Origin: Ampelocalamus luodianensis
Lineage: Eukaryota; Streptophyta; Magnoliopsida; Poales; Poaceae
Direction of reading: 5' to 3'
Length of the DNA: 64,000 nt
Assembly: GCA_036346255.1 (NCBI GenBank)
Contig: CM070624.1
Coordinates: 21,670,626-21,734,625, forward strand
Within the stretch, counting starts at the first letter, position 1. Each line of letters opens with the position of its first letter. A program made the position numbers and the translations under genes. The notes beneath the pieces were generated by a model, which saw only the letters and a program-made list of their open reading frames with translations, did not search any database and was not told where the DNA came from. Below, piece after piece: positions 1 through 12,800 of the stretch.

Positions 1-249
1 CTCGGGGGATTGGGCTTGGAGCTGCGGAGGCGCGGGTGGTGGTGGCTCGGGGATTGGCGCGAGTGGCGGGGGTGGTGGCCGGAGGAGGAGGAAGGGGAGG
101 GGAGGAGAGTGCAAAGGGTGGGAGGCGATGGTGACCAAGGCATCGTGTTTGGATTTCGGCGTTTGGGTTCGGGAAGCGATGGGCGAATGGGCGTGCCGCG
201 TGGGCGCGTTGTTTGGTTCGCTCCAAGCTAGAGGCTGGTGCTGCCCAGT
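1..249. other. GC-rich sequence, no supportable gene
   Basis: This stretch is G-rich (GGTGG, GGAGG runs) and open in more than one frame only because of its composition. I see no start context, splice sites or recognisable protein. It could be the edge of a GC-rich first exon or promoter truncated by the window start. It ends at the hAT target duplication at 250-257. Confidence 0.3.
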
Positions 250-257
250 GAGCGAAG

Positions 258-1138
258 TAGCGTTGAAAACGGACGGAAATTTTTCCGGTCCGAACCGTCC
301 ATTTTTCATTTTGACCGTCCGTTTCGTATTTTCGGAAATATCCGGAATCGGTTCGGAATTCGGGACGGAAGTTGTCGGAACGCGGACGGATGTAGAAGCG
401 GCGTTTCGTCGTTTTTGCGAATTCGTATTTGGTGAATATTTCCGTATTTTTACCGAAATTTACCCGATTCTAGCGGCCCCATCTTTGTCCCCGGTCCCCC
501 AACTCCTAGAGGCCCAACACTAGCCCATCTAAGAAAACCTAGGTCTCCACTCTCCACTTCTAGACCCAAGTGCCCCTAAATGATGAGGTATGCCGATCGT
601 TGTACATTGTAGCGACCTTATATTTACAACATTTAACAATAAATTATGACCAAACTATATGCGGAAGATGGCGGTGAAAGTGATCCTGACGAGATGGATG
701 ATGCCTTTGAGTGTGATGGACCGATGAACATCCGGAAAAATATGCCATGTTATTATGTGATGTCTTGTGCTATGTTCATGCTACCATTTTAATTTGTTAG
801 ATGTCATCCGAACTAAGTGTCACGATGTGTTATGTGTTAGTGTGTGGACGATAAATCCTAAACTATTTTCATTTGCGTTTGAATATCCGAATTGTGCTTT
901 ACTGCTTTTCATCGTCAAAGATGTGTGATTGTGATTGTGAGTATAAAGATGAGCGGTATTCGGCTTGTTCAAGGCTTTCGTCTTCCGTTGAGTTTCGTAG
1001 TATTGGTTCGTTTAGTGCACGCATATCCCGATTCCGTTTCGAACGCATTTTCGAACCCGATCCCGTTTCCGCCAACAAATATAGAAATGGAAGTAGAAAT
1101 GGGGTTTTTCCGTCCGTTTCCGTTCGTTTTCATCGCTA
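258..1138. mobile_element. Non-autonomous hAT (Ac/Ds-like) transposon
   Basis: The left end reads TAGCGTTGAAAACGGACGG and the reverse complement of the right end reads TAGCGATGAAAACGAACGG, an imperfect terminal inverted repeat. The element is flanked by a perfect 8-bp duplication, GAGCGAAG, at 250-257 and 1139-1146, the size made by hAT transposases. Both subterminal regions are crowded with CCGTCC, CGGAC and CCGTTTC motifs, the usual arrangement of Ac-like transposase binding sites. The 881-bp interior has no long transposase frame, so it would have to be moved in trans. A short acidic patch near 660-730 may be a transposase remnant (inference). Confidence 0.88.
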
Positions 1139-1194
1139 GAGCGAAGTCGCGTAGAATACCCCCGCACAAGCACATGCCATGGGAAGTAGTTTTT

Positions 1195-1524
1195 GAGTCC
1201 GGACATTATTGACCTTATGTGCACCATAATTTCAAATTTAGTTTCCTCATATTTGAAATTCCCCTTTTAGCCCCCTTTCTCCCACCTGCTGCGCCACTTA
1301 GCCGCAGCAGCAAATGAACCGACAAACAAAAACCAAAGCTTGACCACTTCTGCGGCAGGCAGTATGAAGAAGGGCCTCTCATGTCAAGGCGCGCAGAAGA
1401 TCTTTCTTCTTTGCGGCTAGGTGGCGCAGCAGGTGAGAGAAGGGGGCCAAAAGCGGAATTTCAAAGGTGAGGAGGTCAAATTTGGAATTATAGTGCACAG
1501 GAGGGCCAATAGTGTCCAGGACTC
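1195..1524. mobile_element. Mutator-type MITE with long inverted repeats
   Basis: The first ~110 bp and last ~105 bp are inverted copies. The left arm starts GAGTCCGGACATTATTG; the right arm, reverse complemented, starts GAGTCCTGGACACTATTG; both run inward to CACCTGCTGCGCCAC. The element is flanked by the 9-bp direct repeat GTAGTTTTT at 1186-1194 and 1525-1533. A 9-bp duplication with long TIRs is typical of Mutator-like elements. No coding capacity. The near-palindrome would fold into a strong hairpin. Confidence 0.82.
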
Positions 1525-1779
1525 GTAGTTTTTTTACAGTACTGCACGGACGCCATTAAATCATTGAATGAAGAAGTAACAGGATACATGCAGAAAACAA
1601 AGGGCTAGTTGGTGTAGTTTTTCTAAAAAGCGATTTTTGGCTGGACCGTAGGACTGAACAATTATATAGTTGAAGAGATTTGATATTTGGTTGTCTGTCT
1701 TTTAAGTAGGTTGGTTACAACTTCTGAAACAGAGAATGTCTGAAATGCCCCTGAGGTAAGTAATAACTTGTTTGATGTC

Positions 1780-2015
1780 ATTTAATGGCAATTAACACAA
1801 TTAACGATGTTTAACGACAACTAGCACAATTGACTACAATTAACGTAATTGACTGCAATTAACGACGAATACCACAATTACCGCAATTGACTACAATTAA
1901 CGATGACTACCACAATTAATACAATTGATCGCATTTGACGACAATTAACGCAATATACCGCAATTAACGGCAATTAACGCAATATACCGCAATTAACGGC
2001 AATTATTACAATAAA
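1780..2015. repeat. Degenerate CAATTAACG-type tandem repeat
   Basis: The tract repeats variants of a roughly 9-10 bp motif (CAATTAACG, CAATTGACTA, ACGACAATTAA), then passes into AT-rich sequence with many ATAAATAAT units to about 2110. No gene is visible from 1534 to 2130. Confidence 0.7.
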
Positions 2016-2131
2016 TAATTATTACATAAATAAATATAATAAATAATATTACATAAATAATCACAATAAACAATTATTGCAATAAAAATATTACATAATT
2101 AATTAATTTACAATAGAAAACAAAAAGGAAA

Positions 2132-2770
2132 TTAAAAGGAATAGAAACAACGGCTAGGGTTGCGGCTCGACGGTGGCGGCAAGGGGGAGGATGAGGGCCG
2201 CAGCAGTGCCTCGGGGGAGGAGGGAGGAAGGCAGTGGAGAAGGAGGGCGGTGGTTGAGGCGGCGATGTCGGGGGAGTCAGGAGAGGAGGAGGACGACGGC
2301 GACGGCTCGGGGGAGGGGGCGGCCGGAGCGGGGAAGGAGGAGGACGGTGGCGACGGCTCAGGGGAGGAGGAGGTTGGCGTTGGGGGAGGAGGCATCACGT
2401 CAGGGGAGGAGTTGGACCGCGGCAACGTGGGCTGGCGGAGGAGGAGGGAGCCAGAGGCGAGGCGAGCAGCGGCTCGGGCTGAAGGAGGAGGAGGAGCGAG
2501 CGCCGGAGAGGAGGGAAGGAGGCGGCACCGAGGCAGGAGGAGGAGGGTGGGCGACGAAGCCAGCAAGGGAGGAGGAGAGGGCGCGAGAAGGAGGAGCAGG
2601 CGCGAGAGGGAGGAATGAGCAGAGCGCGAGAGGGACGGAGGGTGGGGGTTTTGTGCGGTGGCAAAAGCGGTACTTACCCCACCCCCCACTCAACTTCAGG
2701 GGTAAAGTCAGAACGAAGACCGTAGGAATGAGCGGAGCCCGAAGTTGCCACGCCTGCCATCCCCGCCGCT
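2132..2770. other. GC/GA-rich low-complexity block
   Basis: One strand is built of GGAGGAGG and GGCGACGG runs. Both strands are therefore open for up to ~200 codons, giving Ser/Pro-rich frames on the minus strand and Gly/Glu/Arg-rich frames on the plus strand. No domain is recognisable. It resembles the GC-rich leader at 31561-32100 inside the PIF element, and could be a leader exon of a degraded transposon or gene. Confidence 0.35.
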
Positions 2771-2848
2771 GACAAAGGATCTATCGAAAGCTCCACCTCC
2801 ACGACCCATTGGAACAGATGACCGAAGGAGTGCTTCCACATATGTACG

Positions 2849-3502
2849 CTAGTGAGGAGTTGAAGAGCGATCGGAAACCCTATCTTGCACATTGATGGGA
2901 TCACGTCTCCACAGATGGGCGCATGCACGTTTGATGGGAGGAATTACCGGCCTGATTGGCCATCTGGGCTGCACATTAATTCTAGGTAACGCAATCTGTG
3001 GCATCTCTGGCTTTGACTCCACTTGGTTCAAACAAAGAAATTGTCGCTCAATCTTTGGCTTGGAAAGCGCTGCCATGGAAATCGAAGGGCAGAGCATTAA
3101 TCGATGCTTCGTGGAAACCGCCGGTAGCCTAAACACCGCCCGCGCCAGAGCATCACCAAAGGAAAGCTTCGGCGACGATTTTGGTGGTGGCAAAGGACCC
3201 TGCCAAGGCGCTCCCGTCAGCTGCTTCTCCCCCCAAGGCGACAGCTCCTTCTGTCCACCAGCCACCGGTGACAGCAGCAGTCCGGCCGACGGCGACAAAG
3301 CCTCACCACCTGCACCTGAGCAATGATCTACAAACAAATGAGAATCCCTTACGTGTACCAAACCGGCAGCCTGACGAGCCTCCTCCTCCGAGTAGCCTGC
3401 CGCCCGCACATTGGTGTAAACAGCCGAAGCCTCATCCTCTTCATTCTCTGAGGTATCCCCATCAGTAGATCGCCAAAACCGAGTTTGCAAAGGACCTAAC
3501 AT
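2849..3502 (-). CDS. Hypothetical ORF, possibly retroelement ORF1 fragment
   Basis: A 217-codon minus-strand frame. Its N-terminus (MLGPLQTRFWRSTDGD, then an acidic stretch) resembles the start of proteins often annotated near grass LINE-type retroelements; this is recollection of a family, not a search result. The middle is Pro/Ser-rich, and a C-terminal part with PPIKRACAHLWRRD could be basic RNA binding. No zinc knuckle, reverse transcriptase or poly(A) tail was seen nearby, so it may be a fragment or a fortuitous frame. Confidence 0.3.
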   Translation of the reverse strand: MLGPLQTRFWRSTDGDTSENEEDEASAVYTNVRAAGYSEEEARQAAGLVHVRDSHLFVDHCSGAGGEALSPSAGLLLSPVAGGQKELSPWGEKQLTGAPWQGPLPPPKSSPKLSFGDALARAVFRLPAVSTKHRLMLCPSISMAALSKPKIERQFLCLNQVESKPEMPQIALPRINVQPRWPIRPVIPPIKRACAHLWRRDPINVQDRVSDRSSTPH

Positions 3503-4185
3503 ATCCTATCTGTTGAATTTCATCGGTTCCAGTAGTTAGAACACCCGAAATTCAGAGAACTGAAAATTGTCGTATGATGAACAGTGCAAATGATACATTG
3601 TTTGACTAGATAAATTTTGCTGCCTCTTTTGTATGGCTCCATGCGATCTCCAAAAGCGAATCGGGATGAAAAGAAAATCCAAGAAAACAACAAGTAAAAC
3701 CAGCAACTAGCAACTGAAGACTCAGATTACATATGAGTAAGTTTGACTTAGTTGCAATTCCTTCCCAAGCTCTGCACTGTTTGACTGGATAAATTGTGCT
3801 GCCTCTTTTGTATGGCTTTGTGATGAAAAGAACAGTCACCTTCGAAAGCGCTAGCTAGTAGCATCTCTGAACAATTATGAACTCTGAAGCTCTGCACTAT
3901 TTCGATAATCATCTATCCAAAGAAAAAAAAGAGTGATAGACACCAATGTTGCAAGAATTCAAAGTAAAAATGTATTATCTATGGTATTGGAATTTAAACA
4001 GATATCTTTACGGAGCATATACATGTGTGTCGATTTACTGTTGTGTGAAAGATTAAAAGGTGACACTTATATAGCCACTACATCAAATAAAAGACCTACA
4101 CACATGTTGCTAACCGCCTTGCGCCCACCCTTGGCTTCGTTCCTCGCCCACCCGTTAATGCAAACCCCACTGCTCCAGACACTAA
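3503..4185. other. Intergenic, with a short duplicated segment
   Basis: No gene seen. A ~35-bp sequence containing CTGCCTCTTTTGTATGGCT occurs at about 3618-3640 and again at about 3799-3820, each near a GATAAATT, indicating an old local duplication. The remainder is AT-rich and featureless up to the MITE at 4186. Confidence 0.4.
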
Positions 4186-5041
4186 GGGATTGTTTGGATT
4201 GAGACCTGGGCTCCATGCCTAGAGGTAGCCGGTAGCCTGGAAAGTAGATATTGGGGATGTGGTGTTTGGTTGAAGACCTGGGCCTGTAGAAAATATAAAG
4301 TTAAAAAATAACGTCTTGAGAATGAAAAGATGTAAAACAATAAAATATGCTTCTATCAAGCGTGTTCTAACATCAATTTAACCATCTCAAAATAAAACCA
4401 TGAAAACGATTCATTAACTAACTTTGATAATTACGTTAAAAACGAAATTATATTAGCCCAACAGATGATTTGGAAATAAATAGCATGAAACGGTTCATTA
4501 ACTGTAACATCCCGATTTTCTGAGCTCTTTGAAAATTTTCAAAATTAAAATTTACCATTTGGTTTATTGGTTTGATAAAGTTTAAACTTGAAATTTTTTA
4601 AAATAAAAATAATTTAAAATGACTAAATCAAACTTCAACCAATTCAAAATTTGGGTTATTTTGAGTTTATTGGAGTTCTATGGTATTTGAAATCTCTCTC
4701 CTTTGTTGTTCCATTTTTCTCTCGACCCAACTCTTCCACCCTCTTAGTTCGACCACCCTTTCGGTTTCGACCACTCTCTCAGTTGGACCAGTCTCTCAGT
4801 CTCGACCGGCCACTCGATTTCGACCAGCCTCGCCTATGAGCCCATGCTTACCATCTCTTTACTCCCTCTTCCTCCTACGACGTGCGCATTTAATGGTGTT
4901 GTCTCCGCAACGATGTGCGCATTTATATCGTCGTCTCCGCAGCAACGTGCGTATTAAATGTCGTTGTCTCCGTCGAGCCCCGCCATGCTACCACAATTTT
5001 CATCGTCCCATCTTGTCGTCCGGTTCTTCCCCCACCTTCCT

Positions 5042-5049
5042 CTATAAAT
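5042..5049 (+). promoter_or_regulatory. TATA box of LTR A
   Basis: TATAAATA lies about 540 bp into the LTR, downstream of a GC-richer region, and is followed by CTCTCTCC pyrimidine patches typical of plant transcription starts. Other LTRs here have TATA boxes at a comparable place (13424, 43404, 46099, 51420). Confidence 0.6.
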
Positions 5050-6349
5050 AGAAGCCCCGGAGCTTCTCGCCTTCCTCTTCCTGTTTTTCATTCCCCCCTC
5101 TCTCTCCCGCCTTCGTTTGCCGAGATTGCGAGCTCCAAGTACTCTGGCCGAAGCTCGCACCACCGGGGATTGCGCCGCCGTTGAGGGTCATCCACCGCTG
5201 ACACCTCCACCTCCGGCATCGCCTCGTCGTGCTCTTCACGGTGCACACCTCCTCACCGCCGAAGAGTTCACCGGAGTGCCCACGCCATCTTCGACCATTC
5301 CGCTGAGTCCCGCCACCGTCCTCCTTCACCGTCGACTGCGAGTTTTCCTGCCGTCGTTCGCCGTCCACCAACCTCCTCCGTCCTCTCTCTCTGTCTTGGT
5401 GTTTCCTGTGCCCTGTTCTTTCTTCTTACGACCACGCTGAGTAGTTGTATCCTTCTTGTATTCTTTTTCTGACCACGTTGAATAGTTGCCTTCTTTTGAC
5501 CACTTTCCGACCAGTTGGTCAAACCTTCTTCCGACCATATAATTTCAAACTTTCGAGAGCCCGTTCGAACTCCGATTCAAGTTATTCAAAATTTTAAATT
5601 CATCTAAATTCAAGATCTATCTATCTACACTAAAATTATTTAAGTTGGAGTTTATTTGAATTCTATTTGTATTTTATTTGAATTTGGCTTATTTTCACGT
5701 GTAGACTTCGACGACTTCGGAAAACCAGATTTTGACACTTCTTCGGGTTTCGACACCATTTGAGAACAATAACTAAATAAGCAAGGCAAGTTGCATCTTT
5801 GATTATATTTGAATCCCAGTATTTTAAATTATTTAAATTCTACTTTAAATTATTATTGCATGCTTATTTAAATTCAAGTAATTTAAATTCATGTTTTAAA
5901 CTTTATAGTTATTCCCAATTCCCTTGTATGTCCAATTATTATCAAGAGAGATGGTATGGAGAACCTTTCTGAATATGATGTGTTTTGGAGTCAAAATTTG
6001 ATGATGGTTGGATAATAAAAGTAGGTTAATGCTGGATGTTTGACAATAGAGGTGGATTGATGATGAATATCGGAGTAATAGGTGTTAAATTGCAGAGATA
6101 GATAATTGTTGAATAATGGATTGATGGATGTTGGATTATAGGATTACATAGTTGTTGGGTTGTGATTGTTGGATGTTAGAAATACATGATTATTGATTGT
6201 TGGATTATTGTTGGATATAGAAATGGATGTTGGATTTTAGGATTAAATCCTAGTGTGATTATAGAAATAAAGCTTGATTGGATTACATAAATATATCTTT
6301 GTTCTTTTACGTAGGTATATTTTGTTGGATTAGTAGAATAGATCGCTAT

Positions 6350-6836
6350 TGAGATCGGATTGTTGATATCGGATCCAGTCGTGGAATCCAATTATGGATC
6401 TGGTCATAGAACCTGATCGTGGATCCAGTTGTGGATCTAGTCGTAGATCTGGTCGTAGAACCTGGTCGTGGATCCAGCTGTGGAATCCAGTCGTGGGATC
6501 TAGTCGTAGATTTGGTCGTAGAACCTGGTCGTGGATCTAGTTGTGGAATCCAGTTATGGATCTAGTCATAGATCTAGTCGTAGAACCTGGTCGTGGATCC
6601 AGTTATGGATCTAGTCATAGATCTGGTCGTAGAACTTAGTCGTGGATCAAGTTGTAGAATCCAGTCGTGGAATCTAGTCGTAGATCTGGTCGTAGGCCTG
6701 GTCGTAGAACCTGGTCGTGGATCCAGTCTTGGAATACAGTTGTGGATCTAGTCGTAGATCTGGTCGTAGAATCTGGTTGTAGATTCAATTGAGGAATTTG
6801 GTCGTAGAACCTGGTCGTGGACCTGGTCATGGCTTT
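6350..6836. repeat. Minisatellite inside LTR A
   Basis: A degenerate tandem array of units such as GTCGTAGAACCTGGTCGTGG and GATCCAGTTGTGGATCTAGT, with a basic step of roughly 12-13 bp assembled into longer higher-order units. Upstream (about 6000-6340) is a looser array of TTGGAT and GTTGGAT words. The array is absent from the related LTRs of E, so it expanded after the families separated. Confidence 0.75.
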
Positions 6837-9354
6837 TGGATTGTTGGATGGATGGAATACTGATCTCGTACTTGACAATTCTTAGACATTAAATCCCTCA
6901 CACCTTGTCACCCTAAATAAAAATTTGGTCGATACACTAGTATGACTAGAACCCGTTGAAAAATAGTATGCTTAGACAAAGCTTAGACCAAAAGCGTTTA
7001 ATTTGGGGAATTTAGCCAAAAGTTCAGCTATAATTTAAATTGATACTATGGTATTGTCTTTACCATAGAAGTTTATAAATTATTTTGGCTTGTTAAACAA
7101 AATAAAAATTGGTTTGTACTTGAACGAATTGGATGTTTGGATGGGTGCATATTCATGCACGGGATCAATTCATTTCTATGATCAATGCTCAGGGTTATTT
7201 CGGAAAGTCGCCCAAATCAATCAAGGATCGGTCTTCGAGCCACATCTTGCTAAGCCCCATCGTACTACCACATGTCCAGAGTGGAGAGGACTGGCTAACT
7301 ATTTTGCAATGTTTCACCGTGGTCGTTCTATCTGGTTGCGTGGGTGTCTTTACGATCTACTTTTATGTATTCTCACTTAGCGCAAGAGGGGGCTTAAATC
7401 CAGTGGGTTTCTATCCAAAGGAAGCGAAACCTTAGCGAGAGGGACTACGGTGGAATGGCGCTTTATAAAGGCCTTGTCACGTGCTCTAAACTGCTTACCT
7501 ATGGTACTGTAACATCCTAATTTTGGACTTATGTTTCAAATGTAAGAAAATGAGTAGAAATTAAAACTTTTTCTTACATCTTGTATTTCCCTGTGTGCTT
7601 TGAACAATTGTTGTAAGAAGTTATGGAAATACAAAGTCACAAGTCTTTTGATCCAAACCTTGTCTTCCAAAAACATTCATCTCAAATTTTGTCATCATCC
7701 TTTGGTAATATTTTTCCAAAGTTTCTGGGATGGTATGTGACCTCTCTGAAAAATTTCACAATTTTTAGAAGTTGTTTGAATATTGTTAGAGGACAGTCAA
7801 ACCTGTTTGACTTTTAGTCAAACCTTGAACTAGAGCCTTGCATTATTTTTGGAGAAGAATGCACAGCATAAAAACCTCTAAAAATTTTATACAAGGTTAA
7901 TATCTGAGTTAGCAAGCTCCAGTAAAAATTTCATAATTTTTGGAGTTGCTTTGCTATCTCAAAGAAATCCTCAAAGTCCCAGTTCTTTTTAAAAACTCAA
8001 AACCTAGTTTCACTGTTCCTTGGGTTCGAGTCAGACTCGGGCTCGAGCCAATCGACTCGGTCCAGTCAACTAACTGCACCGAGCCTCTTTTAAGAGCGCA
8101 CGTTGAATCTCCACCGTTGGATCCTTATCGCACGGCCCAGCTTCGCGCAAACATTCGGACCGTGCGAATGCGCTATTCAATTTGAACCATTGGATCTCGA
8201 TCCAACCGTCCTCATCGTCTGAAACATTCGGACCTTCTGGAGGGCTTTCGAATCGTGGTCGTCCATTCTTGATCGTTGGTCTCACGATCTCCTCTGTTGA
8301 TGGTTAAAACCTAAAAGGCTGGGGAGATCTCAGCCGTCCACGATCAATCCAACGGTCCGAAATTGCCCAAGTGCAATTTGAGTCATCTCCTACCTCCAGA
8401 TGTGCGTGAGCAGTATCTAGGGCATGGGGATGTCATTTCATGCTCCCTACAGCCACCCCTAGCCAACATTAGGGTTGTGAGAGGTGCTTTCGGCCATACC
8501 ATACCCAACACTATCATTTTCACCCCTTTTTGCTTTCGGTCGTGTCTTGAGCTTTGCACCATGTCTCCCGAAAAACTCTTGGTCCAAACCCTAATACTTT
8601 CAAAGCTTTTTAAGCACCTTCAATACCTACTGGTATCCCTTTACACCACCCTTGAGCTCCATTTTCAATTGTGGAGCTTAATACCCCAAAACCGACAATC
8701 CACCATTGTTGACCCGTGGAGCTCCAGTGGTGAATTTGGTGTTCCAGTTGTTCTCGTTCACATTTCTTTACACCATTATCATCTCCTCACTATCTTGAAC
8801 GTATCCCCTCACTTAATTTTGGATTTGATTATCAGGAATTGTCCAATTTAGGGTTTGTTCAAATTCAGCCGATTTTGGTCATCTTCTTTCTCAGCTCCGG
8901 TGAGTGCTCCTTTTCTCAATTAATTGCTCATGAAGCTTTTATGGGCTATTGTGTAGCTACTTTGACCACCAGCAGGTGTTCATTTTGGCTCAGGTCTTTA
9001 ATCTCTTATCGTCTTCCTCCACTCCGGCAAGCCTCCACCGTGGGTAAGCATCTCCGGCCATCTTTGAAGCTCCTCTCCATCAAGGTAGCTTCTTATTAGT
9101 CCCTAGAGGCCTTGGCACACGCTTCTTTGGACTGCAGCGGAGCTTTTCGCTATTTTCAAGCTTGCGGTAAAAGCTCCATTTTCGTTTTCCCGCTAGCTGC
9201 TTCTCGTCCTCACCGCGGCGGTTACCACCATTAGGTCCACAACGTTATTGCGAGTCCATTTTGGTACTTGGTTGGCGCCGCCGCGGCCGAAGTCACCGAC
9301 GACTAGCCGTTGAATGCGCTCGGGTTTTTGCCGGCGTAATCTCCGTTTTAAATC

Positions 9355-9850
9355 GCTTATTTAGGACATAATTAATGCCTAATCATTGTTAATCATTGAG
9401 TGTATTAATTATGTCCTAATCAAACCTTTGTGCCACTGATGTGTGGGCCCAGCCCCTTAAATCGCCCCGCTGGCGCTCGGTGGTCACTTTCGGACACCAT
9501 TAATACTTAATCATTAACTAATTAAGAGTTAGTATTAGTGGCTGTGGGGAATAACCTTTTGGGTCACTGGCATGTGGGCCCGTAGGCCTTAAACCTTAGT
9601 CTGGGGTTCTTAAGACAGACTCCGGGGTCATTAATTGCTAATCATTGGTTAGCAATTAATGTGTCTTAAGCCGAAAAACTGTGTCGCTGCCTGGTGGGCC
9701 CTCGCCCACTTAAACCCTCTATGTGAAAAGTCTTTAGGACACAATTAATGTTGATCATTAGTTTTGGAATTAGTTGTTGTCTTAAAAGTCCCCTCTGTCT
9801 CACTGTCATGTGGTCCCTCTCATTAAAATCCCTCCCGGCACACTTAAGCC
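9355..9850. repeat. Four degenerate ~120-bp repeats in LTR B
   Basis: Four successive segments share a plan. Each has a near-palindrome built on TTAAT and TAATCATT (for example TAATCATTGTTAATCATT), then TGTGTC or CACTG, then a GTGGGCCC or TGTGGTCCC word, then a CTTAAA. They begin near 9360, 9500, 9630 and 9735. The GGGCC words resemble plant site II promoter motifs. Homology between units is visible but low. Confidence 0.55.
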
Positions 9851-12800
9851 CCGTGCGTTGTTCTTCGTTGGTTGTGGACCGTCGATCTTGTGATCAACGG
9901 CCCCGATCTGGAGTGCTTTCGGACCGTCCGGTTCCCTAATCATTCTGGACCGTCCATCTCACGATCTGCGGCTGAGATCGTGAGTGCAATCGGACTCTCC
10001 GAAGGGAGATGCGCTCCGAGCCGTTCATCTCGTGATCTGCGGCTGTGGATGGCCGAGGCAACCGCACCGTCCGAATGTATCCCTCCTCGTGAGTCGTTGG
10101 ATCTTGATCCAACGGTGGGCTCCTTTTTGGAATCGCGCGTGTGCGCTGTTCTTTGTGCGCGTGGGCCGTAGGATTTTAGATCGAATGCCCACGAGTGCCC
10201 ACGTCACTTAATTCCCGTTGGGTTTGATTTTATTTCTGTAAGTCTTTATTTGTCAACTAAAAACTGTATTTTAAACTTTAAAAACTCATAACTAATTATT
10301 GTTAACTCTTTTGTAGGTGTTTCCAACTGTAATAAATTCATTTGCCCCTTGAGTTTAATATAAAAATGCATTTAGGCATATTCCAGTAGCAGAAAATTAT
10401 GTAACTAAAATAACTTGATTCTGCCAATGTTAATTATTCTAGAAATATCATTAAACTTGTAAAATGCATATCTTTTCTGTGTGATTCCAATCTGTGCAAA
10501 ATCAATTTTGTTAGGTTCCTCTGTTAGTATGCTTTTATATAAAATAGGATTTGAACATGGATTTATTTCTGTAAAATGACATGCATTAGATTTATAACTT
10601 AGAAAAATCATAAGTAAATCATTATAACTTCAAAATTTATAAACTCAATGTTGCTGTCATTAGGATGTCATACTCTATCTGCTATAAAAATTTCAGACCT
10701 TAGGTCATTCTAGAAATTTTTGCTATGAACAGTACTAGTATTTAAATCAGTGAATTAATAGGCTGAGAAAGTGTATTTTGCCTATATCTTTTGCATACTA
10801 AATCCAAATTGCATGATTCTTGTTCCTAAAATTGTTCCCTAGCGGCTTTGTAAATTTCATTCGATTTGAATGTCTTTTGCTGTTGGAGTTTACTTGGTGT
10901 TCTTCGTTCTTATTTGCTTATCGCCTTTTCGCGTTAGATTCCGAAGACAATATTGATTATAATTTTGAGCCACAGCCATCAGATCCTGCACTCCAGCAAG
11001 GCAAGCAGATGTAGCATCATTTGATCATGTTGCTCCTACTATTTTCAAATTCTAATATATTGTTTGCAAATCCTATGTATGCATTGCTATGTTGTTTTAA
11101 CTATTGTCGATAGTTCACCTAGTAGATGCATTATCAGTAGGCAAATGTTAATCCTCTACTACTAAGCCTAGGTTTATCTTGCTGTGATTTTGGGTTCGTT
11201 GGATGAATCCTTGTCACTTAGTAGTTTACGATGTTTGTGCTTAGACATGCTTAGCTATCGGTAGAAATGGGTGGTTATCGACTTGTCGATAACCTTGATC
11301 ACACAAACTTATTACGATATACATGTTTCAGCCTTGTGCTATGTCTAAATTGCAAAACCAAAACTGAAAAACAAAACAATTTAGACTTGGGCACAATGGT
11401 AAGATGGTGTGATCTTTTGGGAGTGATCGGAATGGTGCCCGGGTCAATTAAGGACCGAACATCTTGTGAGTACCTGTTATCCAAGCAATTTGTGCGTGCT
11501 AACCACACTAGAGGGAATGGGACCTCTCTTGACTTAGTACTTTGACGTGTGTGGGCTACGAGTCGCAGGAGGGCGTGTGTGTGTTGCGTTGAGGTAAAAA
11601 TGAAATGATTGTGTGTGGGAGCATTGTAGTTGTCCAAAGAGCTTTACCCCGTGGGGTAGTTGTCTTTTTGGCTTTACAATGTAAGCGTATGGGTTTCTAT
11701 CTATACGAGCGTCTCGTAGTTGATACACAATATTGAAAATGTCTCGTAGGACTTAGCCGTGCCGGCATACATTTGAAAGTGTGCTTAATCATGTGGCTTA
11801 AAGGCGGTCTGAGGTGTGGGTACATTGGTACACCCCTGCAGGGTTTGATCTATTCGAATAGCCTCGTCCTAGGTTATGGACACGCTTGGGTAAGCTTTTC
11901 AAGAGTTAGACTACCACATTTTAAATTAAAACTTGATGGGTGGTATGGATCAGGGATTCATGCTATTTGTGGTGGCTATTGGGTTAGTCACTTCTAGGTG
12001 GTTACTTGGTAATTATTGTTACTCGCTGTTATTTCAATGCTTAAAAACTGAATGGTCAAATTGCTTTCAATCTATTACATTATTGCAAATGAAACTGGCT
12101 TTATGCGTCAAAACAACCATATAACCAACATCCTTTGATACAACTTTCATGTAGCTATGTATAGGCTTGTTACTCGTAAGTCTTGCGAGTACGTTATTGT
12201 ACTCACCTGCATTGCTTGATGTGTGCAGAGGAAGAGGGTGAGCTCTAAGGGCCTCACTTTTGTGAGTTGTGCTGTGGCAGTGTGTGGGGCGATTAGCTTG
12301 GCGGCCCGGTCGGTTGCCCTGTGGTGTTATGTGGCTAACCGGTCGTCTTTTGGTTTAAGCCATCTTATGGCATCTTTTGCTTCCGCTGTTACTTGATACT
12401 TATGTCATTTGCCCGGTCGGTTGTTCTGTAATAACTTATATTATGTATGTCTTTTGATAGACTTGATATATTATGTTGTATGGAAATGATGCTTGCTTTT
12501 GTATGATGAATGTAACAGCCCAATTTTCAATTTCAGTAAAATTTAAAAGTTTATTTATGTTTGTGGTTTTTCCTGAATTTTTAGAAGTTTTTTATAAATA
12601 TTTTAAAGCTAAAACAAATTTATTTGCAAAATTAAAAGCCAACAAATAGTTGGAAATAATTTTATTAAGTCCAGAATGAGTATGGGAATTTCTGTGAATT
12701 TTTCCATAATTTTTGGAAGTATTTTTCTATTTTCTAAAGCTATTATGAATTATCGAATTAAAACAAATAGAAAAGCAAAGAAAATCTCTAACAGTGTTTG

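Noticed and set aside
2160..2772. Candidate genes of 152-199 codons
   Set aside because: Pure GGAGGA-type low complexity open on both strands, with no domain or splice context.
4182..4200. CACTA-type transposon end suggested by CACTAAGGGATTG
   Set aside because: The true element begins at GGGATTG after TAA, and the matching right end at 24731 is also flanked by TAA. This fits Tourist/PIF; there is no CACTA at the other end and no 3-bp duplication consistent with it.
4651..5540. Several overlapping open frames on both strands
   Set aside because: They lie in the leader region of solo LTR A, are Pro/Ser/Arg-rich because of composition, and have no conserved counterpart in related LTRs.
6176..6391. 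Minus-strand frame in LTR A
   Set aside because: It is a by-product of the TTGGAT repeats and AT-rich composition.
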